Positions 1-4,368 of a stretch of DNA of 5,481 nucleotides are shown here, piece by piece (positions within the stretch are counted from its first letter, which is position 1; each line of letters starts with the position of its first letter). The stretch is from contig CANIXM010000154.1 in the NCBI GenBank assembly GCA_947471245.1, positions 1 through 5,481 of the forward strand, in the 5' to 3' direction. The notes under the pieces were generated by a model. The model did no database searches, was not told where the DNA came from, and was given only the letters and a program-made list of their open reading frames with translations. A program made the translations under genes and the position numbers. The stretch is from Paludibacteraceae bacterium. GTDB lineage: Bacteria; Bacteroidota; Bacteroidia; Bacteroidales; Paludibacteraceae.

Positions 1-2
1 TA

Positions 3-365
3 GCTGTAGCCAATTTTACCTTAGCCACTACTGAGCGAGGTCGAAAACTCCAAAACGGCACTGAAATTCCAGAACGAACCGAATGGCATAACATCGTAGC
101 ATGGAGAGGATTGGCAGAGATATCTGAAAAATACATCCGCAAAGGATCTCAACTGTACATCGAAGGTAAAATCCAAACTCGCTCTTGGGAAAAAGATGGC
201 GTGAAACGCTACACCACCGAAATCTATGCAGAAACCATCAATCTACTTGGCAAACGCCCAGAACACACCGAACCGCTTAGCCCCATTGTAGCTTCAAGTG
301 CTGCTGCCATGCCCACTGACACGGTGCAGTCACCCCCTCACACTGAAGACGATCTGCCGTTTTAA
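3..365 (+). CDS. ssb: Single-stranded DNA-binding protein, 3' part (5' end outside window)
   Basis: SSB coats single-stranded DNA in the cytoplasm during replication, recombination and repair. The open frame runs from the window edge; a TTG at 111 lies inside the conserved domain and is not the true start. The first 120 visible residues begin AVANFTLATTER, a conserved OB-fold strand, followed by EWHNIVAWRGLAE with its DNA-stacking tryptophans, then YIRKGSQLYIEGKIQTRSW and YTTEIYAETINLLG, all typical of the SSB OB fold. A low-complexity linker rich in Ala, Pro, Ser and Thr leads to the acidic tip EDDLPF, the C-terminal hook by which SSBs bind partner proteins. Compared with usual bacterial SSBs, roughly 25 N-terminal residues are missing upstream. 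A weak hairpin follows the stop, and the next gene starts 95 bp later, so it probably ends its own transcript. Identification is confident. Confidence 0.95.
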   Translation, partial: AVANFTLATTERGRKLQNGTEIPERTEWHNIVAWRGLAEISEKYIRKGSQLYIEGKIQTRSWEKDGVKRYTTEIYAETINLLGKRPEHTEPLSPIVASSAAAMPTDTVQSPPHTEDDLPF

Positions 366-392
366 ACGAGCTGTTTCAGTTTGACATTTGTC

Positions 393-426
393 TTAGCCCA
401 TCATTAGATTTCTTTTGGTGGGCTGA
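393..426 (+). terminator. Candidate hairpin terminator after ssb
   Basis: AGCCCATCA (395-403) pairs with TGGTGGGCT (416-424) with one G-T wobble, and two further weak pairs extend it outward, giving an 11-bp stem with a 12-nt loop. It lies 27 bp after the ssb stop. No clear T run follows, so intrinsic termination is uncertain; it may only stabilise the 3' end. Confidence 0.4.
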
Positions 427-460
427 TTGTAGTATTAACTCCTTAAATCGCACCCCCGTT

Positions 461-1168
461 ATGAAAATCAGATTAGTCATGGCATGTCTCATTTCATGTA
501 CACTTCACACTTACTCTCAAAGCTCCAAAGATTATTTCAATCGGGGCATGTCCAAAGTTCGTAATCAAAGCTATAAAGAAGCCATCACAGATTTCAACAT
601 GGCAATAGAGTTTGATCAAAACTACCGCGAGGCCATTTACAATCGTGGGGTTGCAAAACACCATATGAAGGATTATGTAGCCGCAATCAAAGATTTCGAT
701 CGAGTGCTGGAGATAGACCCACTCAATGCACCTGCTATCTATCACAAAACAGTTACGAGTAACAAGATGAATGATTTCAAAGGGCAAATTGAGGAATATA
801 CCGCCGAACTTGAAAACAATCCAACCAACCTTGTGGCACTTAACAATCGAGGACTTGCGAAATTAAAAATAAATGACACGCAAGGAGCTTTGATGGATTT
901 CAACACCGCCATTGAGTTTGATTCCTTGTCTGCAGTTTCTTATGCCAACCGAGGGCTTGCCAAAGTAAGTAATAAAGACCCAGAAGGTGCTATCTCAGAC
1001 TACAACATAGCCATTAAACTCAACCCCAAATTGGCCTGTGCCTATCTTCACCGTGGCAATGCCCGCATATCACTAGGGCGCAAAAATGAGGGATGTGAGG
1101 ATTTGAGCAAAGCTAGTATTCTTGGTGATAATGATGCTTTGACTGCGTTGAAGAAAGAGTGTCAATAA
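461..1168 (+). CDS. Exported TPR-repeat protein, 235 aa
   Basis: TPR arrays are stacked helical pairs that bind other proteins or peptides; the partner here cannot be read from sequence. Residues 1-20 look like a Sec signal peptide (MKIR, hydrophobic LVMACLISCTL, then TYSQ with cleavage near Ser19-Gln20), so the protein is probably periplasmic. Six 34-residue units follow at about 24-57, 58-91, 92-125, 126-159, 160-193 and 194 onward, with the usual NRG-AK, GAI-D and AI-NP pattern. Unit 3 is the most diverged. The C-terminus (GCEDLSKAS ... LKKEC) is a typical cap of Bacteroidota TPR proteins. The ATG at 461 is directly followed by the signal peptide; no Shine-Dalgarno sequence is visible. It is the short counterpart of the larger TPR gene at 4369. 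The architecture is clear; the cellular role is unknown. Confidence 0.9.
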   Translation: MKIRLVMACLISCTLHTYSQSSKDYFNRGMSKVRNQSYKEAITDFNMAIEFDQNYREAIYNRGVAKHHMKDYVAAIKDFDRVLEIDPLNAPAIYHKTVTSNKMNDFKGQIEEYTAELENNPTNLVALNNRGLAKLKINDTQGALMDFNTAIEFDSLSAVSYANRGLAKVSNKDPEGAISDYNIAIKLNPKLACAYLHRGNARISLGRKNEGCEDLSKASILGDNDALTALKKECQ

Positions 1169-1271
1169 ACAACAATTACTAAGGTCGTTTTGTGAGTAGG
1201 TGATTAATAATCAGGTTCTAAAAGAATTGAGGTACGCAAAATGTGAAACATGGTCACTCATACATACCAAC

Positions 1272-1340
1272 CACAAAAGTCACAAAAGTTGTAAGTAAAA
1301 GTTTGGTGTGCTTTCTACTTTTTTCACTTTTTCTTTTGTG
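1272..1340. repeat. Imperfect AT-rich inverted repeat
   Basis: CACAAAAG (1272-1279) is matched by CTTTTGTG (1333-1340), and the inner parts AAGTAAAAG and CTTTCTACTT can also pair with a bulge. The arms are about 30 bp with several mismatches. It lies between two convergent genes just before the 84-bp repeat, so it could work as a bidirectional terminator. CACAAAAGT also occurs twice in tandem in the left arm. Confidence 0.4.
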
Positions 1341-1350
1341 TGTTTTGCGG

Positions 1351-1433
1351 TAAATATGCCAGCCTGAAGCCGGTTTCTAGCAAGACAAAGTTTGGAAACT
1401 TCGTTGAACAAACCACGATAAATACACTACGAC
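1351..1433 (+). repeat. 84-bp dispersed repeat, copy 1
   Basis: The first 67 bp match copy 2 (2187) at 64 positions without gaps; the match continues less well to CTACGAC. The conserved blocks are TGCCAGCC, TTCTAGCA, AAGTTTGGAAACT and TGAACAAACC. AAGTTT GG AAACTT (1388-1401) is a short perfect dyad. This copy lies 36 bp beyond the parE stop codon. No open frame is conserved among the copies, so it is probably a non-coding element. Confidence 0.85.
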
Positions 1434-1469
1434 CGAGTACACACTAAGCTCATCATAGCCTGCCGAACT

Positions 1470-1769
1470 TTATTCATTCATTCGTTCTTTTACATCCATA
1501 CTTTGGTGAAGTATTCTTATTATTTCGACTTTATTCTGCGACTTCTTATATCTATAAAAGATCAAATGTGACTTTACCTTTGTACATCTGTAGTTTTTTC
1601 TTATATGATCAGCGTTTTTTCCTGATAGCGGATGTTCTGTGATATACTCAATTTCGTCAAAAAGCATATTGTAATATCGGTCTGCCTGTTCAACAGACCA
1701 GGCCTCTACCGTATATAGCCAAATATTCTCAATGTCTTCATAAGCTTTTTTACTTATGTCAAATTTCAT
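1470..1769 (-). CDS. parE: ParE-family toxin (RelE/ParE superfamily), 99 aa
   Basis: This is the toxin of a type II toxin-antitoxin pair. Studied ParE proteins poison DNA gyrase, whereas RelE relatives cut mRNA; the motifs here are of the ParE type. At residues 17-31 IWLYTVEAW and QADRY form the first helices with their conserved Trp and Tyr. HPLSGK (46-51), then the KSHLIFYRYK strand (66-75) and EIIRILHQSMD (82-92) are the core strands and C-terminal signature of ParE. Length is normal for the family. Its ATG overlaps the last 11 bases of the antitoxin gene, so the two are translationally coupled. All core segments are present and no lesion is seen, so it is probably functional. The gyrase target is inferred from family only. 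Confidence 0.92.
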   Translation of the reverse strand: MKFDISKKAYEDIENIWLYTVEAWSVEQADRYYNMLFDEIEYITEHPLSGKNADHIRKNYRCTKVKSHLIFYRYKKSQNKVEIIRILHQSMDVKERMNE

Positions 1770-2013
1770 TATGCAAGTATTTGGAGTGAAGGTTTATAAG
1801 TGATTTTTCTCTATTATAATTACTTATCATTCCCGATTTCTCTCCTGCTTTTAACTCATTTACAAGCATTTTTGTCCTGTTTTCTTGTTGTTCAAATAAT
1901 CTTAAAGCTGTTCGTACAACTTCACTTGCGGTTGCATACTCACCTGATTTGACTTTTTCGCTTATAAAATTTTCGAAATATTCACCGAGTAAAATTGATG
2001 TATTCTTTGCCAT
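1759..2013 (-). CDS. parD: ParD-family antitoxin, 84 aa
   Basis: This antitoxin should neutralise the downstream ParE by direct binding and repress its own operon. I chose the ATG at 2013 (MAKNTSILLGEYFENFI) because family members start this way; a longer open frame to 2094 would run through the promoter and operator. The N-terminal half (about 3-45) is a ribbon-helix-helix DNA-binding fold: the strand NTSILLG, helix 1 FENFISEKVKSG, then YATASEVVRTALRLFEQQE with the family's usual SEVVR-ALRL motif. The C-terminal half (about 46-84) is the charged, toxin-wrapping segment. It overlaps parE by 11 bp. The 17-bp inverted repeat 31 bp upstream is the likely operator. No Shine-Dalgarno sequence is evident. 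Confidence 0.92.
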   Translation of the reverse strand: MAKNTSILLGEYFENFISEKVKSGEYATASEVVRTALRLFEQQENRTKMLVNELKAGEKSGMISNYNREKSLINLHSKYLHNEI

Positions 2014-2038
2014 AATTCTTTGTAATTTATAGTTTCTG

Positions 2039-2060
2039 CAAATATACCAACAATTGGTAT
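2039..2060 (-). promoter_or_regulatory. parDE promoter -7 box overlapping a 17-bp inverted-repeat operator
   Basis: On the minus strand TATATTTG (2046-2039) fits the Bacteroidota TAnnTTTG box and lies 25 bp before the parD ATG. It abuts and partly overlaps the perfect inverted repeat ATACCAA-CAA-TTGGTAT (2044-2060). A ribbon-helix-helix antitoxin bound there would block the promoter, which is the normal autoregulation of such operons. No convincing TTG box is seen 17-23 bp further upstream. Confidence 0.7.
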
Positions 2061-2113
2061 TTTTGAAGCTAATATTTTTATTTTTATTTGGCACACCACG
2101 CCAGAGAAAGTGT

Positions 2114-2152
2114 CTTTAGAGCTTGTCCCGCAATAAACGAGAGTTTGCGGGG
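2114..2152 (+). repeat. 39-bp repeat family, copy A
   Basis: It shares CTTTAGAG, TTGTC, ATAAACG, GAG and GGGG in the same order with copy B at 3772-3810, with about one gap in each. Within it CCCGCAA (2127-2133) pairs with TTGCGGG (2145-2151), a 7-bp stem. It sits between the parDE promoter and the second 84-bp repeat. Outside it, GTGTCT (2111-2116 region) and AGACAC (2160-2165) form an outer dyad. Confidence 0.6.
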
Positions 2153-2186
2153 AACAAATAGACACGATTTTTCGTGCCTTCTGCCG

Positions 2187-2270
2187 TTAATATGCCAGCC
2201 TGAACCCGGTTTCTAGCAAGACAAAGTTTGGAAACTCCGTTGAACAAACCACGCAAAAACAACCTACGAC
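2187..2270 (+). repeat. 84-bp dispersed repeat, copy 2
   Basis: It is nearly identical to copy 1 over 67 bp (64 matches) and 55 of 67 to copy 3. It occupies the space between the divergent promoters of the two toxin-antitoxin modules. The start-to-start distance is 836 bp from copy 1 and 770 bp to copy 3. The dyad of the central AAGTTTGGAAACT is shortened here by a T-to-C change at 2237. Confidence 0.88.
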
Positions 2271-2310
2271 GAAAACAGCGGTCTAGGGAAGGCTTAATAT
2301 TTTCATCGTT

Positions 2311-2344
2311 TTTGATGTGTTTGCTAAAAATACAGGTATATTTG
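2311..2344 (+). promoter_or_regulatory. Promoter of the second toxin-antitoxin module
   Basis: TTTG (2311-2314), 22 bp, then TATATTTG (2337-2344) fit the Bacteroidota -33/-7 pattern, and the ATG follows 21 bp later. A second TTTG at 2320-2323 is too close. ATAC-AG-GTAT (2330-2339) is a small dyad next to the -7 box. The core closely resembles the parDE promoter. Confidence 0.65.
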
Positions 2345-2365
2345 TAGCACAAAAACCGTACTCAC

Positions 2366-2572
2366 ATGAATACTATCAATGTACAGATTAACATAGACAG
2401 TCCTACTGGACGGAGATTGCTACGAGAAGTGGAAAAGCATCCTAAAGTAGCAAAAATTGAGCAACAATTACCTGAAGCAATTACTGGCAAAACATATACT
2501 GTGGAAGAATCTTTTGAAAGATGTTGCGATATATTAACTCAAAATTATGGGGTAGATGTTCGTAAACTATGA
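2366..2572 (+). CDS. Small antitoxin of a RelE/ParE-type pair, 68 aa
   Basis: The protein begins MNTINVQINIDSPTGRRLLR and ends CCDILTQNYGVDVRKL. I recognise this as a small Bacteroidota protein that regularly precedes a RelE/ParE-type toxin; the function as antitoxin is inferred from that pairing. It has a short N-terminal strand with SPTGR (residues 12-16), a charged helix (about 17-32), and a C-terminal helical segment (47-60) ending in VDVRKL. No well-known DNA-binding motif is obvious. Its stop overlaps the toxin start (ATGA), which indicates tight translational coupling. It has its own promoter but no clear Shine-Dalgarno sequence. The frame is intact although its toxin is broken, so it may now be an orphan antitoxin. 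Confidence 0.8.
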   Translation: MNTINVQINIDSPTGRRLLREVEKHPKVAKIEQQLPEAITGKTYTVEESFERCCDILTQNYGVDVRKL

Positions 2573-2877
2573 GTAAGTACACAGTTGTTATATCAGAACA
2601 AGCACAAGAGGATTTAGAAAAACTATCAGGTAAAATAAGTGACCAGTATAAATCACCAATTACGTCAATCAGGTATCTGAGAGGAATATTTTCTGAAATC
2701 AAACAACTATCTCGAAACCTCGAAATCTACTCCATACAAACCCGAAAATCACTACAAGCCTACTGACCATTTCCCAGAAGATTGAATTACAAACGTATGG
2801 CAATCATCTACAACCTAATGGGGAATGTAGTGTATATCCGACGCGTAATCCCTGCTAATACCATTTCGGAATTATAG
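2569..2877 (+). pseudogene. RelE/ParE-family toxin gene interrupted by in-frame TGA
   Basis: The first 65 codons (MSKYTVVISEQAQEDLEKLS ... SIQTRKSLQAY) are the N-terminal two helices of a RelE/ParE-type toxin. They end at TGA (2764-2766). The same frame then continues for 36 codons to TAG at 2875, reading RRLNYKRMAIIYN, GNVVYIRRVIPA and ending ISEL, which is the expected C-terminal sheet of this family. From memory of relatives the region should read about QYGFNVRRINYKRMAIIY, so the TGA stands where Gly (GGA) belongs and no bases are gained or lost. The rebuilt protein would be 102 residues, a normal length. The lost strands carry the conserved basic and aromatic residues, so the 65-residue product is probably inactive. 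A sequencing error is the main alternative. Confidence 0.85.
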
Positions 2878-2911
2878 AAATAAACCAAATCACATCTTAT
2901 CGTTTGATGCA

Positions 2912-2952
2912 AAAAAGAGAAACTCATTCGAATTTCTCTTTTTCTTTTTTTT
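2912..2952 (+). terminator. Rho-independent terminator after the second toxin-antitoxin module
   Basis: AAAAAGAGAAA (2912-2922) pairs perfectly with TTTCTCTTTTT (2933-2943) around a 10-nt loop, an 11-bp AT-rich stem, followed by eight further Ts (2945-2952). It lies 34 bp after the final TAG of the toxin frame and directly before the third 84-bp repeat. Confidence 0.75.
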
Positions 2953-2956
2953 ACTC

Positions 2957-3040
2957 TTAATCTGCCAGCCAGAGGCCAGCTTCTAGCACAACGAAGTTTG
3001 GAAACTTCGCTGAACAAACCGCGCTAAAACAACCTTCACC
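2957..3040 (+). repeat. 84-bp dispersed repeat, copy 3
   Basis: It aligns without gaps to copy 2 with 55 of 67 identities in the core and good similarity through AAAACAACCT. It is the most diverged copy, yet it has the longest dyad: CGAAGTTT-GG-AAACTTCG (2992-3009) is perfect over 8 bp per arm. It lies between the terminator of the second toxin-antitoxin module and the end of the convergent lipoprotein gene. Confidence 0.85.
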
Positions 3041-3067
3041 CAACTGAGCGCTATCCTGTATGTTTTG

Positions 3068-3500
3068 TTATGGATAGTTGATAGTCCAATTCATTCGTTT
3101 TAAATCATCATAGCTCAAGTTATATCTTTTTATTATTTTATAACCATTTCTTATTTCATCCCAAGAATATTTATTCAACGTATCTGTTTGAAAAAACATA
3201 AACAGATAGCGTATCCTTTGGAAGTTGTTGAAAAACGCTCTCCCAGTTTAAATGACTTACACAGCCAGGGCGTAAAACTTTACTTATATCGTATACAATA
3301 TAATCATTAGTTTTAGGTAATGAATCTGGATAAAAAGTTCCATATTTCCCGCCCAGAGCAAAATAATAACCTATATTGTGCCTTGTTTTATTTACTAAAT
3401 TTATCTCATATGATTTATCCATAGCCAGTTTTTCACATTGGCAACATAACGTAACTAGCAAAATGCTAATCAATCCTTTAAAATTTAGTGTTGTCTTCAT
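3068..3500 (-). pseudogene. Small lipoprotein gene with a +1 frameshift
   Basis: The start at 3500 (MKTTLNFKGLISILLVTLCC) is chosen over the ATG at 3518 because GAGGAG stands 6 bases upstream. Residues 1-18 form a signal peptide leading to a cysteine cluster (Cys19, 20, 22), probably a lipoprotein although the lipobox is weak. The mature part reads YEINLVNKT ... LNWESVFQQLPKDTLSVYVFS, after which the frame closes at 3171. One base removed near 3188 (a run of three A on the coding strand) restores 39 codons, TDTLNKYSWDEIRNGYKI ... YDDLKRMNWTINYP, ending at TAA 3070-3068. This tail matches a widespread Bacteroidota family of small lipoproteins of unknown function, so the rebuilt product is 143 residues. 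A sequencing error in the short homopolymers is possible. Confidence 0.8.
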
Positions 3501-3506
3501 TTTTAT

Positions 3507-3512
3507 CTCCTC
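3507..3512 (-). promoter_or_regulatory. Strong Shine-Dalgarno sequence of the lipoprotein gene
   Basis: GAGGAG on the minus strand lies 6 bases before the ATG at 3500. It is the only strong ribosome binding site seen in this window and it decides the start. It also lies just before the end of the upstream frame, suggesting reinitiation. Confidence 0.7.
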
Positions 3513-3514
3513 AT

Positions 3515-3613
3515 TCATGGATAGTAAGTTTCCACTGTTCCATTGAAATATTGATTAAGCCAGTTTTCTCCATAATGTTTGCTAAATTTTTTTTCGGCGT
3601 GTCTATTTATCCC
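3515..3613 (-). pseudogene. Tail of an unrecognised upstream gene (32 codons)
   Basis: Between a TGA at 3616-3614 and the TGA at 3517-3515 the minus strand reads GINRHAEKKFSK, HYGENWLNQYF and NGTVETYYP. There is no start codon in it, but the composition (HAEKKF, WLNQY, ending YYP) looks like the C-terminus of a real protein, and its stop is 14 bases before the lipoprotein start with the ribosome binding site between, as in a two-gene operon. The frame upstream of the TGA stays open about 22 codons without clear similarity. I suspect the remnant of a larger gene, perhaps the C-terminal tip of a modular toxin with a partner lipoprotein, but I do not recognise the family. Confidence 0.35.
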
Positions 3614-3694
3614 TCATCCCCCGTAGCGTACAAAACTACATGCTACACCATGTTCGGCGTATGGCTCTAGCCTTTGTCGCAGCTAAAAGGCATG

Positions 3695-3710
3695 TCCGCC
3701 TACAGGCGGA
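3695..3710. repeat. GC-rich hairpin
   Basis: TCCGCCTACAGGCGGA is an almost perfect palindrome with 6-7 bp arms, standing out in AT-rich surroundings. AAAAG and CTTTT flank it at 3685 and 3714 and could extend the structure. It could be a terminator for a decayed gene or part of an intergenic repeat. Confidence 0.5.
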
Positions 3711-3771
3711 AAACTTTTGCTTTCTAAATTTGGAGCAAATATACTCATTTTCCAGATTTACCAATATCTCT

Positions 3772-3810
3772 CTTTAGAGATTGTCACGTAGATAAACGTG
3801 AGGTTAGGGG
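3772..3810 (+). repeat. 39-bp repeat family, copy B
   Basis: It resembles copy A (2114-2152) in order and spacing: CTTTAGAG, TTGTC, ATAAACG, GAG and GGGG. The start is embedded in the dyad TCTCTTTAGAGA (3769-3780), and CACG (3785-3788) pairs with CGTG (3797-3800). Unlike copy A it is not next to an 84-bp repeat. Confidence 0.6.
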
Positions 3811-3937
3811 TAACCACCACCAAGTCCCCTGATAGAAATATCGAATTATGACACACCAATTTTAGCAAATATTCAACGACAAGTACTTAAATCAGTTAAA
3901 AATGAGAGTAATGTTAACCAGTTCATCCTCGACTAAT

Positions 3938-3992
3938 CTACCGCTGATCTACTACTCATCTACTACTCATTTACCACTCATCTACCGCTGGT
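3938..3992. repeat. 11-bp tandem repeat, five units
   Basis: The units are CTACCGCTGAT, CTACTACTCAT, CTACTACTCAT, TTACCACTCAT and CTACCGCTGGT, with one degenerate unit on each side (3927-3937 and 3993-4003). Units two and three are identical. The region has no open frame that would make it coding. The period is close to one DNA helical turn. Confidence 0.85.
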
Positions 3993-4084
3993 CTCCCTTC
4001 AGTTGAGTTGTTAAATTTGCTCTTCGAAAAAGTTATGGAAATTTTAGTTTTGGTTAATTTCATATTATACTTTTTCTGCTTTAA

Positions 4085-4139
4085 AATCCTGATTAGTGTT
4101 TACTTTATTGCAAACCTATTTCAGGATTAGATTAGGTTT
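4085..4139. repeat. Overlapping inverted repeats
   Basis: AATCCTGA (4085-4092) is matched by TCAGGATT (4121-4128), and AAACCTA (4112-4118) by TAGGTTT (4133-4139). The two stems overlap and exclude each other. GATTAG occurs three times here. A run of seven T follows at 4157-4163, so a terminator or a switching structure is possible, but no gene clearly reads into it. Confidence 0.4.
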
Positions 4140-4268
4140 CTGACCAGAAGACGCCCTTTTTTTATGAAATCATCAAACAAATTATTACATCCTAACATCC
4201 AAATTTAAAATAAATGAGTAATTTTGGGTTATACTATTCATTTTGGAGTGATTCGACACATAAATGGA

Positions 4269-4280
4269 ACACTCGAGTGT
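4269..4280. promoter_or_regulatory. 12-bp perfect palindrome upstream of the large TPR gene
   Basis: ACACTCGAGTGT is perfectly self-complementary and lies 89 bp before the start codon. GGAGT (4245-4249) and ACTCC (4290-4294) add an outer dyad around it. It may be an operator for a dimeric regulator; no regulator gene is in the window. Confidence 0.4.
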
Positions 4281-4368
4281 ATGGCTTTTACTCCATAAAA
4301 TGCCTTTGGAGGGGGGGTGATAAGCTTTTCAATCCTGTTCATCTGATATTTAAATTAACTCATTAGCA

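Larger units (their letters stand above)
1169..1469. other. Intergenic stretch between TPR gene and parE
   Basis: About 300 bp without a credible gene. The first 100 bp show no structure I can name. The rest holds an imperfect AT-rich inverted repeat (1272-1340) and the first copy of the 84-bp repeat (1351-1433). The two flanking genes converge here. Confidence 0.6.
2014..2365. other. Divergent intergenic region between the two toxin-antitoxin operons
   Basis: This 352-bp stretch drives parDE leftward and the second antitoxin gene rightward. From left to right it holds the parDE promoter and operator, the 39-bp repeat (2114-2152), a small perfect hairpin CACGA-TTTT-TCGTG (2163-2176), the second 84-bp repeat (2187-2270) and the promoter of the second module. 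Open frames that cross it on the minus strand translate the repeat and are not genes. Confidence 0.7.
3614..4368. other. Long non-coding stretch with several short repeats
   Basis: About 755 bp contain no credible gene on either strand. It holds a hairpin (3695-3710), the second 39-bp repeat (3772-3810) followed by GGTTA-GGGG-TAACC (3802-3815), an 11-bp tandem repeat (3938-3992), overlapping inverted repeats (4085-4139) before a T7 run (4157-4163), TAATTTTG (4219-4226, a possible -7 box without a partner), a 12-bp palindrome (4269-4280) and a run of seven G (4311-4317). TTCGGCGT occurs twice near the left edge (3593-3600 and 3653-3660 area). Confidence 0.6.

Noticed and set aside
494..787. 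Minus-strand open frame inside the first TPR gene
   Set aside because: It is a shadow of the TPR coding pattern, as are the minus-strand frames at 4531-4803 and 5052-5234.
2013..2094. Longer ParD start at 2094
   Set aside because: The extension would run through the -7 box and the operator palindrome and is unlike family N-termini; MAKNTSILLG at 2013 fits.
2116..2352. Minus-strand open frame of 78 codons
   Set aside because: It translates the repeats and the promoter of the second module. Its resemblance to the frame at 2808-3017 (SKL, AG) comes only from the shared 84-bp repeat.
2764..2766. TGA read as an amino acid (recoding or alternative code)
   Set aside because: TGA ends parD and the second antitoxin gene, tryptophan is written TGG, and no selenocysteine context is expected in this family. 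A nonsense mutation is simpler.
2808..3017. Minus-strand open frame of 69 codons
   Set aside because: It runs antisense to the toxin remnant, across the terminator and through repeat copy 3; no protein-like pattern outside the repeat.
1351..3040. Integron cassette array with attC sites
   Set aside because: The repeat length, the single module per unit and the toxin-antitoxin content fit, but no paired RYYYAAC and GTTRRRY boxes flank the copies. GTTGAAC in copies 1 and 2 stands alone, and no integrase is in the window.
1351..3040. CRISPR array
   Set aside because: Three repeats of 84 bp separated by about 700-750 bp of coding DNA are not a CRISPR. The 11-bp tandem array has no spacers.
3488..3670. 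Plus-strand open frame of 60 codons
   Set aside because: It is antisense to the lipoprotein start and the upstream coding tail and covers hairpin-rich DNA; no recognisable protein features.
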